Made by a program: the position numbers and the translations under genes. From Planctomycetota bacterium (GTDB taxonomy: Bacteria > Planctomycetota > PLA2), in the NCBI GenBank assembly GCA_021776735.1, contig JAJFFH010000027.1, forward strand, positions 310,001 through 374,000: a stretch of 64,000 bases of DNA, given 5' to 3'. Shown piece by piece: positions 52,484 through 60,109 of the stretch (the first letter of the stretch is position 1; each line of letters begins with the position of its first letter). Under the pieces are notes generated by a model. That model was not told the origin of the DNA, searched no databases, and saw only the letters and a list, made by a program, of their open reading frames with translations.

Positions 52484-53052
52484 TGGCGAGCAAAGTCATC
52501 GAAGAAGCCATGGAAGAAGAGGTCAAGCTCGAGTTGACCCCGATGATCGACATCTCGTTCCTGATCCTCATCTTCTTCATGTGCCTGCCGTTCAAGACCC
52601 TTGAAGGCAAGCTGGCCGCGTTCCTGCCCACCGACAAGGGCATCCAGGCGCTGCCTCAGGATCCCCCGCAGAACTTCATGATCAAGGTCCATATCGTGGG
52701 CCGGTTGGAGAAGAAGCGGAACTGGGGCCCGATGCGCAAGGACAAGAGCTATGCGACCGTCATGGCCCCGACCCTGGTGAAGTACAAACTCGGCGGCGGC
52801 GATGTCGTGACCGAAGATCTCGACACGGTCTACAAGTTCATCGTCAACGCGAAGAAGACGGCCGAGGACACGGGCCAGCCGCCGGTCGGCGAGATCAAGG
52901 CGAACCACAAGGTGCCGCACAAGTTCGTCGTCGCGGTGCTCAACCGGTTCGTGGAAGCCCAGCTCGAGAAGGTGGACTTTTTCGGCACAGCGGTTCCCAA
53001 GGGCAATCTGCTCAAGACCCCGCTTCTGCCCTATCCCAAGACCAAGTACTAG
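52483..53052 (+). CDS. exbD: ExbD/TolR-family protein (second)
   Basis: 189 residues. KLELTPMIDISFLILIFFMCLPFKTLEG is the ExbD membrane helix with the conserved Asp. The periplasmic part differs from its neighbour and is enlarged. Paired unlike ExbD proteins next to ExbB are common in Planctomycetota and Myxococcota and may form hetero-dimers. One-base overlap with the first ExbD shows coupling. Confidence 0.92.
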   Translation: MASKVIEEAMEEEVKLELTPMIDISFLILIFFMCLPFKTLEGKLAAFLPTDKGIQALPQDPPQNFMIKVHIVGRLEKKRNWGPMRKDKSYATVMAPTLVKYKLGGGDVVTEDLDTVYKFIVNAKKTAEDTGQPPVGEIKANHKVPHKFVVAVLNRFVEAQLEKVDFFGTAVPKGNLLKTPLLPYPKTKY

Positions 53053-53119
53053 CCTGTGCCCGGAGACGGGATCTGGCCGGTGACCGAACGCAGACGTCGA
53101 CGCGTTTCGTTCCACACCT

Positions 53120-54751
53120 GTGAGTGACACGGATGTCAAGCGGACGGCCCTCCGGGGCCGTCCGCTTCTTCTTTGGCTTGGTGCCGCCGCGGTCTTGGCC
53201 GTCGCGCTGTATTGGTGGGGGCGCGGGAACCCGGCGTCCCGTCCCAATGTGCTGATCATTACGATCGACACGTTTCGCGCCGACCACTTGAACCGCGAGG
53301 ACACACCGGCGCTGCTCGACCTTGCGGACCGTGGCGTCCGTTTCATGCGCGCCCGCACGCCGGTGCCGCTGACGCTGCCCGCCCATGCGACGCTCCTGAG
53401 CGGCGTCTTGCCGGCGCGGCACGGAATCCGCGACAACACCGCACCGCGCCTGCCCGACCGCGCGGCGCGGGGATACGCCCTCCTGGCGGAGAGTTTTGCG
53501 GACGCGGGCTACGATACGGCCGCCTTTGTGGCCGCGTCGGTGCTCGACAAGCGCTACGGCCTGGACGCGGGCTTTCACGAGTATCACCAGCCCGGCGGTA
53601 CGCGGGCCGGGGCACCCTCGTTCTCGTGGTTTCGCGCGGCAACGCAGCTCCGTCGCTTCCGACAGTGGTTTAACGCGCGGCCCACCGACCGGCCGTTTTT
53701 TGCATGGGTGCATCTTTGGGATCCGCATGCGCCGTACCGGCCGCACCCAGGAGATCCTCGCCGTCCGTATGCTACCGAAGCGCATCAGCCGGCCGCCCAA
53801 AGATATCGCGGCGAAGTCCGCCGGGTGGACGCAGCGGTGGAGCGGCTGCTTGCCCGGATCGATGCGGACACGACGATCGTGGTCGTGACCGCCGATCACG
53901 GCGAGTCGCTGGGCGAACATGGCGAGGACACGCACGGCTACGTCGCGTATGGCGCGACGATGGATGTACCGCTCCTGCTCGCCGGGCCGGGCATCGAACA
54001 CGGAGCGAGGGGCGACCCGGTTTCGCTGGAGGACGTGGCGCCGACGCTGCGTCGATTGGCGGACCTTCCGGAGCAGGCGAGCGACGGATTCGATCTGCTG
54101 GAGTCGAAGGGGGGGGCGGGGGCCGGCCGAGTCGTGTGCGGCGAGAGTCTCTACGCCAACCGTCTCTACGCGTGGGCACAGCAGTCCGTCGCGACCGACG
54201 GGCGGTTCTCGCTGGTCGATGGCGGGCGCCGTCTCGAGCTTTTTGACTGCCGGGCAGACCCGGGAGAGACGGCGCCGCTTGCGAATCTCGAGGAGCATGC
54301 CGCGTTCGAGCGGCTGGACCGCGCGCTACGGAGGTACCGGGCCATGGTCCCGGGCCGCGCCGGAGCGGCCAACGAAGCCGGTTCGGACATCGGCTTGGCC
54401 GGCTCGCCCTCCCCGTACGGCTCGATCCGCCGGGCCCAGAGCGAGTTCCTGAAGGCGGCTCAAAACCGGACCCTGCGTGATGTCCCCGGAGGCTTTGCCG
54501 ACATCAAGCTCCTCGCGCGCATGGACGGGGCGATTGCGGCGCGGGCCGCCGCTCTCGTCGAAGGTCTGCTTCCAGCCGTCATGGAGCTGCGGCGGAGGGA
54601 TCGCACGAACCCGGCGCCGTGTCTGGCACAGGGGCGTGCGCTTTGCCTCGTGCTGCGTCGGCGCAGGGAGGCCGTGGAAGCTCTCCGAGAGGCGATTCGG
54701 CGAGGATACGACTCCCCGCCCGTACGGAAGCTGCTGGAGGCGTGCAGGTAA
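53120..54751 (+). CDS. membrane-anchored sulfatase/alkaline-phosphatase-fold protein
   Basis: 543 residues. N-terminal membrane anchor (LLLWLGAAAVLAVALYWWG). The sulfatase-family metal site is clear: NVLIITIDTFRADHL (Asp ligands), LTLPAHATLLSG at the nucleophile position, HLWDPHAPYRPH, and VVVTADHGESLGEHGE. The nucleophile position has Thr rather than the Cys of CxPxR formylglycine sulfatases, as in phosphatase-like relatives, so the substrate is uncertain. A C-terminal helical region (about residues 430-540) follows. A G8-C-G5 tract encodes KGGAGAG. It starts with GTG, with no clear ribosome site. Confidence 0.8.
   Translation: MSDTDVKRTALRGRPLLLWLGAAAVLAVALYWWGRGNPASRPNVLIITIDTFRADHLNREDTPALLDLADRGVRFMRARTPVPLTLPAHATLLSGVLPARHGIRDNTAPRLPDRAARGYALLAESFADAGYDTAAFVAASVLDKRYGLDAGFHEYHQPGGTRAGAPSFSWFRAATQLRRFRQWFNARPTDRPFFAWVHLWDPHAPYRPHPGDPRRPYATEAHQPAAQRYRGEVRRVDAAVERLLARIDADTTIVVVTADHGESLGEHGEDTHGYVAYGATMDVPLLLAGPGIEHGARGDPVSLEDVAPTLRRLADLPEQASDGFDLLESKGGAGAGRVVCGESLYANRLYAWAQQSVATDGRFSLVDGGRRLELFDCRADPGETAPLANLEEHAAFERLDRALRRYRAMVPGRAGAANEAGSDIGLAGSPSPYGSIRRAQSEFLKAAQNRTLRDVPGGFADIKLLARMDGAIAARAAALVEGLLPAVMELRRRDRTNPAPCLAQGRALCLVLRRRREAVEALREAIRRGYDSPPVRKLLEACR
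54109..54122 (+). repeat. G8-C-G5 tract
   Basis: In frame inside the sulfatase-fold gene (KGGAGAG). Confidence 0.6.
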
Positions 54752-54809
54752 AAAACGGGCACGATGACTCGTCCGTGACAGCGACGGATTGATCTGTGGC
54801 GGACGCAAG

Positions 54810-54995
54810 TCCGGGCTATTGCACGGCCCGGAGCGTTTGTGTAGTCTTCCGCCTCGCGTTCCGTCGGAGGCGGAACAGACTACGCATCAGAATTCGCCGG
54901 AGAAATCCGGCGAGAGACAGAGAATTTCGGCAATAGATAGAGGGTTCCGGAGGGCAGGAACCCGAAGTGGACAGGCTCTCGCGCCTTGGGCGCGA
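54810..54995 (+). ncRNA. structured leader of the second secretin (candidate cis-regulatory RNA)
   Basis: Five separate hairpins fill the gap before the gene: TCCGGGC/GCCCGGA (54810-54832); a large one with GTAGTCT/AGACTAC outside TCCGCCTC/GAGGCGGA (54841-54883); TCGCCGG/CCGGCGA (54894-54913); GGGTTCC/GGAACCC (54942-54963); TCGCGCC/GGCGCGA (54979-54995). The GAAAGG ribosome site follows at once. It matches no riboswitch I can name. Confidence 0.55.
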
Positions 54996-55009
54996 CGAAA
55001 GGGCTAAGA

Positions 55010-57658
55010 ATGAAGATTGTTCGCCGCGGTACACGTTGGTCGTTGCTCGCACTCGCGCTCCTTGGGCTGTTCGTCCCTTCCTGCGCCAGCAAGAAGACGG
55101 ATGCGCCGGTCGAGGAAGCCGTCGATGAGGGTCCGTCCGAGAACACGGATGCCGGACTCGATGCGGACGGCGAGTCCGCGCTCGACATGAACGAAGAGAC
55201 AAGGCGCTGGAAGGGCGCGCAGGAAGATGTCATGTACCGTCGCCATTATTCGGCGGCGGAAGGATATCTGACCACGCAGGACCTCGATCGTGCGTTGACC
55301 GAAGTGAACGCGGCGCTCAACTACAAGCCGCATTCGGACCGGGCCGCTGATCTTCGCCGCCAGATCCTCCGCTTGCAGGGTGATCGCGCGGGCGAGGTCG
55401 GCACCGTCATGGACGACCAGTTCGAGCGGTACAAGGTCAAGATGGCCCAGCAAAAGGTCACCGTTCGCAAGATGATCGGGACCGCGAAGGACCAGCTTGA
55501 CGCGGAGCAGTTCGAAGCGTCGCGCCGGAGCTACGAGAACGCCCGGTTCATCGTGACGGCGGCGCGCCTTTCACCGCTGGGCACCGACGACGAACTCGAT
55601 GGCCTGGGCGCCCAGGCCGAAGCGGGCATCAAGGATCTCGATCGCATCGAGACCGAGTCCCGCGCCGCGCAGGACCGCGAGGATACCGAAGCGGCGTTGC
55701 GGCGCGTCTCCGAACAGGAGGAGCAGGCACTGATGGAGGGACGCGATCGCCGGGAGCGGCTGCTCAAGGCGGCGATCGATCACTTCAACCTTGAGGAGTT
55801 CGAGACCGCGGAGTCGTTCGCGCAGCAGGTTTCGAACGAAGAGCCTGACAACACTCTGGCGCGCGACATTGTCGAGAACTCGCGCAAGGCCCGCTACGCA
55901 CACATGAAGGAGCGGTACCTGCGTCAACTCAAGGAGTCGTACCGTCGCTGGACGGTCGACATCGAGGAGACGAAGGTTCCGTCCAGCCGCATCCTGCGGT
56001 GGCCGTCGCAGAAGTTCTGGGACAAGATCACGCGTCTGCGCGCGATGCGCAGCGCCGTGGCCGGAGGCGAGGATCTGTCGCCCGAGGAGCAGGGGGTCTT
56101 GAACACCCTGCAGACACGGGTCTTGGAGGATGTACCCTTCGAGAACACGAGCTTCCCCCGCGTCCGCGAGTTCCTGACCGCGGCCAGCGGCATCAACTTT
56201 GTCATCGATGCGCGCGCCAAGGACGATCTGGAGTCGGTCGAAATCACGCTCCAGGCCCAAAACATCACCGTCAACGACGCGCTTCAGCTCATCATGCTGC
56301 AGGCTTCTTCGGAAGGCGAAATCGTCTGGGAGGTCACGGGCAACGTGATCCGCTTCATCAAGAAGGAACACCAGAAAAAGAGCCTCGTTCTGGAAATCCA
56401 CCCGGTGGCGGACCTGACGCTGCCGCTGACGGATTTCATCCCGCCGCAGATCACGCAGATCGGCGTCGATGAGGACTCCGAAGTGCCGCTGTTTGGCGGC
56501 CAGGCGGAGGAAGCCCCGCAGCCCTACGGCACGATCGACGAGCTGATGGAGCTTGTGCGTACGTCGGTGAGCCCGACGACGTGGGATGAAGAGGGTGGCC
56601 AGCTCAACGTGCAGGGCAAGAACCTGGTCGTCTACGCGCCCGCCAAGATTCAAGGCGAGGTGCGTCGATTCCTCGACGACCTGCGCGCGTTTAGCGGCAT
56701 CGTAATCACGATCGAGTCACGCTTCCTGAGCGTGACGGACGGTTTCCTCCGGGATGTCGGCGTCGATTTCCGCGGCTTGGGCGGCACCAACGGCGGCCCG
56801 CTGTCGGTCTTGGATGACGTAACCTCCGGCCTCGATGACAACGCTTCGGCGGGTATCGATAACGGCGGCCCCGGCGTCAACGCCGGTGGTGCAGCCTTGG
56901 CACCCTCGTCCGGCTTTTTCTTCAACGACGGCGCGGATGGCGATTTCCGCGGCCGTTCCGAGAACATCTTCACGAACCCGCTCGGACAGATGCTGAGCGC
57001 ACTGGGCGGTGGCACGTTTGCCGTCACCTTCCTTGACGATTTCTCGGTCAGCGCGATCGTGCGGGCGACGGAGAAGTCAGTCCAGGTTCGCGAGCTGACC
57101 GCTCCGAGCCTGACGGTCTACAACACCCAGCGCGCCAACCTGACGGTCGTCAACCAGATCAGCTTCGTCCAGGACTTCGATGTCGAGGTCGCGCAGACCT
57201 CCTTCATCGCGGACCCGGTGATCGGCGTCATTCAGGATGGGCTGACACTCGACGTGCGCCCGACGGTCAGCAACGACCGCCAGTACATCACGATGGAGCT
57301 GCGGCCGACGATCGCGGACCTGATCACACCGATCGCCACGTTCCAGACCCTGCTCGGCGCGTCGATTGCGCTGGGTGCGTCACAGAACCCGGTCACGATT
57401 CAGCTACCGGAAATCAACCTCCGCGTCGCCGAGAGCACGGTTCGCATTCCGGACCGCGGTTCGATCCTGCTCGGCGGCCTGAAAGACATCAGCATCGAGG
57501 ACAAGAAGTCCACGACCCCGATCCTCGGCAGCCTGCCGATCCTGAACTTCCTGTTCAAGCGCCAGGGCAAGTCCGAGGAGATCGAGCACCTGATGATCAT
57601 CGTCACGGCGACGATCACGGATCTCCAGGCGGAGGCGGACCGCGTGCTCGGCCGCTAG
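55010..57658 (+). CDS. lipoprotein secretin (paralogue, no Cys repeat)
   Basis: 882 residues. Lipoprotein signal MKIVRRGTRWSLLALALLGLFVPSC, then an acidic linker. A TPR-like helical region covers about residues 65-310. The N0-like domain is at about 372-455 (FLTAASGINFVIDARAKDDL, NDALQLIMLQASSEGEIVWE). The secretin domain (about 563-880) ends with the family's GGLKD and PILGSLPILNFLFKRQGKS motifs. It shares architecture and many phrases with the secretin at 43081 (IESRFLSVTDGFLRDVGVDFRGLG against LEVRFLTAEDRFLRDVGVDIRGLG) but lacks the Cys tract. It is preceded by a multi-hairpin leader and followed by a terminator. Confidence 0.88.
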   Translation: MKIVRRGTRWSLLALALLGLFVPSCASKKTDAPVEEAVDEGPSENTDAGLDADGESALDMNEETRRWKGAQEDVMYRRHYSAAEGYLTTQDLDRALTEVNAALNYKPHSDRAADLRRQILRLQGDRAGEVGTVMDDQFERYKVKMAQQKVTVRKMIGTAKDQLDAEQFEASRRSYENARFIVTAARLSPLGTDDELDGLGAQAEAGIKDLDRIETESRAAQDREDTEAALRRVSEQEEQALMEGRDRRERLLKAAIDHFNLEEFETAESFAQQVSNEEPDNTLARDIVENSRKARYAHMKERYLRQLKESYRRWTVDIEETKVPSSRILRWPSQKFWDKITRLRAMRSAVAGGEDLSPEEQGVLNTLQTRVLEDVPFENTSFPRVREFLTAASGINFVIDARAKDDLESVEITLQAQNITVNDALQLIMLQASSEGEIVWEVTGNVIRFIKKEHQKKSLVLEIHPVADLTLPLTDFIPPQITQIGVDEDSEVPLFGGQAEEAPQPYGTIDELMELVRTSVSPTTWDEEGGQLNVQGKNLVVYAPAKIQGEVRRFLDDLRAFSGIVITIESRFLSVTDGFLRDVGVDFRGLGGTNGGPLSVLDDVTSGLDDNASAGIDNGGPGVNAGGAALAPSSGFFFNDGADGDFRGRSENIFTNPLGQMLSALGGGTFAVTFLDDFSVSAIVRATEKSVQVRELTAPSLTVYNTQRANLTVVNQISFVQDFDVEVAQTSFIADPVIGVIQDGLTLDVRPTVSNDRQYITMELRPTIADLITPIATFQTLLGASIALGASQNPVTIQLPEINLRVAESTVRIPDRGSILLGGLKDISIEDKKSTTPILGSLPILNFLFKRQGKSEEIEHLMIIVTATITDLQAEADRVLGR

Positions 57659-57743
57659 GTCGTCTCGTTTCGAAAGGCTGCCCATCTCTCGGGTTTCCGG
57701 GGGGCTCGAAGTTCCGGGGGGCGGTCGGTATCTCTCGCTTTTC

Positions 57744-57777
57744 AGCGCCTCCGGGTCTCGCCCGGGGGCGCTTTTTT
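57744..57777 (+). terminator. intrinsic terminator after the second secretin
   Basis: AGCGCCTCCGGG (57744-57755) pairs with CCCGGGGGCGCT (57761-57772) around TCTCG, followed by six T (57772-57777). Confidence 0.92.
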
Positions 57778-57821
57778 CGTGCGCCCGCTTGACCGGATAG
57801 AGGAGTCGACCGACGTTGCGG

Positions 57822-57827
57822 TACTCT
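57822..57827 (+). promoter_or_regulatory. -10 box for the HAD gene, leaderless spacing
   Basis: TACTCT with 6 bases to GTG 57834. Confidence 0.4.
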
Positions 57828-57833
57828 TGGCGC

Positions 57834-58556
57834 GTGGCGCTGACGGCGGTCCTTTTCGACATCGACGATACGCTCTTTCCGACAACACGGTTTGCCGCGC
57901 GCGCACGGCGATGCGCCGTGGAAGCGATGACGCTGGCCGGGCTCGATATCGACGCGGATGCCGCGTTCGCCGAACTTGAGCAGGTCGTGGCCGAGTTCTC
58001 GAGCAACTACGGCCACCACTTCGACAAGCTGGTCTTGCGGCTGGCCGACCGCCTTCGCCCGGGGGTGCACCCGGCGATTGTTGTCGCCTCCGGAGTGTGC
58101 GCGTACCACGCCACGAAAGAGCACATCAAGGCCTTTCCGGATGCCGTGCGCACACTCTCCGCGCTGGGGCGTACGGATCTGAAACGAGGAGTCCTGACGA
58201 ATGGCTTGACCGTCAAGCAGGCCGAAAAACTCGTCCGCCTCGGACTCAAGAACGCGTTCTCTCCGGGGGCGATCTTCATCAGCGAGGAGATCGGCGTGGC
58301 CAAGCCGCACCCGAAGATTTTCCTCGTCGCATGCGAGGCTCTCGGCACGGAGCCGAACGAAACCCTGTACGTCGGCGACCACCCCAAGAAAGACATCGAC
58401 TCGGCCCACGAGGCGGGGCTCGTGACGTGTCTGCGCCGCGGCTCCGGCAGGCACGCAGACAAGGTTGGACGGCACGCGCCGGACATCGCCGTCGATAGCC
58501 TCGAAGAACTGCTGCCGATTCTCAGGGATCGTTTCGCCGTAGCCTTTCGTGCGTGA
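57834..58556 (+). CDS. HAD-superfamily hydrolase
   Basis: 240 residues from GTG 57834 (reads VALTAVLFDIDDTLFPT; the TTG six codons upstream is less likely). HAD motif I is DIDDT with the nucleophile Asp, motif II is the Thr in VLTNGLT, motif III a Lys in GVAKPHPKIF, and motif IV GDHPKKDID. The cap between motifs I and II is helical. Such enzymes are small-molecule phosphatases; the pattern is close to the TIGR02253-type subfamily IA, but the substrate is unknown. Transcribed separately, after the secretin terminator. Confidence 0.85.
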   Translation: MALTAVLFDIDDTLFPTTRFAARARRCAVEAMTLAGLDIDADAAFAELEQVVAEFSSNYGHHFDKLVLRLADRLRPGVHPAIVVASGVCAYHATKEHIKAFPDAVRTLSALGRTDLKRGVLTNGLTVKQAEKLVRLGLKNAFSPGAIFISEEIGVAKPHPKIFLVACEALGTEPNETLYVGDHPKKDIDSAHEAGLVTCLRRGSGRHADKVGRHAPDIAVDSLEELLPILRDRFAVAFRA

Positions 58557-58577
58557 GCAGAATTTCGCACGGCAGGA

Positions 58578-58590
58578 ACGGACGGCGATG
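58578..58590 (+). repeat. dispersed element ACGGACGGCGATG, copy 10
   Basis: Exact 13-mer, 21 bases after the HAD stop. It is preceded by AGGAA, which keeps A and G of AGC. Confidence 0.85.
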
Positions 58591-58676
58591 CTTATCGAAA
58601 CCCGCCTGCGGGCTAGCCCGGCGGGCGACAATCGATTGTTGCGTGACATCGGCCACGTTTTGCCGTGCGCCGAGAG

Positions 58677-58687
58677 TCGCCGTCCGT
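58677..58687 (-). repeat. dispersed element, 11-base copy
   Basis: ACGGACGGCGA on the - strand, preceded by AGCCC; the last two bases of the 13-mer differ (CT). Confidence 0.7.
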
Positions 58688-58718
58688 GGGCTCTCTCCGA
58701 GCTAACCCGGATTGAACG

Positions 58719-59441
58719 ATGCGTGTTTCCGTAATCCTTCCTTTCTTTGACGAGGCGGCGCTCTTGCCCCGGTTGCCGGGGCTGTTTGAGCGCATCCATG
58801 CGGCGCTTGCCGGCCACGACGTGGACTTGATCGCGGTAGACGATGGATCAACGGACGGGACCGGGGCCGGTTTGCGCGCGCTGAAGCAACCGCATCTCGA
58901 GGTCGTGGCCCACGAGAAGAACCGCGGCGTCGGCGCGGCGATGGAAACAGGGCTCGGCGCGGCGGCGGGTGACGTGGCGATCGTGTACGACCCTGACGAG
59001 GCGTACCCGGTTTCCGACCTCGCGCGTCTCGTCGCGGCGGTGACGGATGATGGCGCCGATGTCGCGACGCTGAGTCCCTATCATCCCGACGGGCGCGTCG
59101 AGGGGGTCGGCTGGTTTCGGCTCTTCTTGAGCCGGACGGCCTCGTGGCTCTACCGCCGCCGGGTCGGACCGCCGCGGCTGTTTACCTATACCTGCGCCGT
59201 GCGCGCCTACCGGCTCCCTCTGGCGCAGGGGCTCCTACCGCTGCCGTCGGATTTTACCGCGGCGGCGTATCTGGTGGCGCGGGCGCTCCGCAGCGGGTTG
59301 CGCGTGGTCGAGATCCCGGCGGTGCTCCGCGTGCGGGCCTCGGGCACGAGCAAGATGAGGATCGCGCGGACGATCCGTTCGCACCTCCGGCTCCTGCGTG
59401 ACCTCTCGGTGACCCCTCCGGGCGACAACGGGAAGTCGTGA
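58719..59441 (+). CDS. family 2 glycosyltransferase
   Basis: 240 residues. GT-A fold transferring a sugar from a nucleotide or lipid-linked donor. VSVILPFFDEAALL at the start, then IAVDDGSTDGTGAGL (nucleotide-binding), EKNRGVGAAMETGL and the metal-binding DPDEAYP (DxD). Similar to dolichol-phosphate-mannose-synthase-like and rfb-type transferases. No C-terminal membrane helices are present. Its stop overlaps the next GTG. First gene of an overlapping operon with the following three genes. Confidence 0.88.
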   Translation: MRVSVILPFFDEAALLPRLPGLFERIHAALAGHDVDLIAVDDGSTDGTGAGLRALKQPHLEVVAHEKNRGVGAAMETGLGAAAGDVAIVYDPDEAYPVSDLARLVAAVTDDGADVATLSPYHPDGRVEGVGWFRLFLSRTASWLYRRRVGPPRLFTYTCAVRAYRLPLAQGLLPLPSDFTAAAYLVARALRSGLRVVEIPAVLRVRASGTSKMRIARTIRSHLRLLRDLSVTPPGDNGKS

Positions 59442-60109
59442 GAGTTGTCACCGTTCCCGGCAGCGGGGAGAGCTTCGATCTCGATCGGCCGGGTGCCGTC
59501 GCGGCGTGGAACCGTGCACTCAACCGCCGCTTCGGGATGGAGAACCTGCGGCAGCACGGCAATCCGTTCGTGCGCTGGATCGAACGACGTCGCCGTGCAC
59601 GGATCGCGGCGTGTGTTCCGTCCTTTGACCGCGCGCTCGACGTCGGTGCCGAGGACGGGACCGTCGCGAAGACCTGGGCGCACAAGGGCCGGTTCGCATT
59701 GCTGCTCGACGTTGATCCCGCCATGCTGCGCCGGGCCACGGGCGACTGCGTCGCGGCCGACGCCGCCCGTCTTCCGCTGGCGCCCGGCTCGCTGGATGTT
59801 GTCGTCTTGAGCGCGGTGCTCGAGCACGTCGTCGATCCCGCGGCTGCGCTCGACGAGGCGGTGCGCGTGCTGCGACCGGGCGGCACGATCGTGGCGTACG
59901 TGCCCTGGGACTCCGCGGTCCTATCGCTCAAGCGGTGGGCCCGGCGGCTTCGCATCGGGCTGGGAAAGTTGCACGGCGACCTCGCGCCCGGTCACCTGCG
60001 GGTGTTTCACCGCGCACGACTGCGCCGGCTGTTTGAACCCGTGACTCGAACACTGCGCATACGACTCGACCCGCTTTCGGTTGGGTACTACGTCGAGGCG
60101 ACGGTCTGA
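59438..60109 (+). CDS. SAM-dependent methyltransferase
   Basis: 223 residues. Class I methyltransferase: motif I ALDVGAEDGTVA (glycine loop, altered from GxGxG), motif II LLLDVDPAML, then the Asp/Ala pair ADAARLPLAPGSLDVVVLSAVLEHV and VLRPGGTIVAYVP. These are typical of methyltransferases that act on small molecules or sugars/lipids. It starts with GTG inside the glycosyltransferase stop, and its stop overlaps the ATG of asnB. Confidence 0.88.
   Translation: MRVVTVPGSGESFDLDRPGAVAAWNRALNRRFGMENLRQHGNPFVRWIERRRRARIAACVPSFDRALDVGAEDGTVAKTWAHKGRFALLLDVDPAMLRRATGDCVAADAARLPLAPGSLDVVVLSAVLEHVVDPAAALDEAVRVLRPGGTIVAYVPWDSAVLSLKRWARRLRIGLGKLHGDLAPGHLRVFHRARLRRLFEPVTRTLRIRLDPLSVGYYVEATV

Larger units (their letters stand above)
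58578..58687. repeat. 110-bp unit bounded by inverted copies of the dispersed element
   Basis: ACGGACGGCGA at one end and its exact complement TCGCCGTCCGT (58677-58687) at the other. The inside contains a CCCGCC/GGCGGG hairpin and a CTAG. It looks like a small non-coding inverted-repeat element. Confidence 0.6.
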
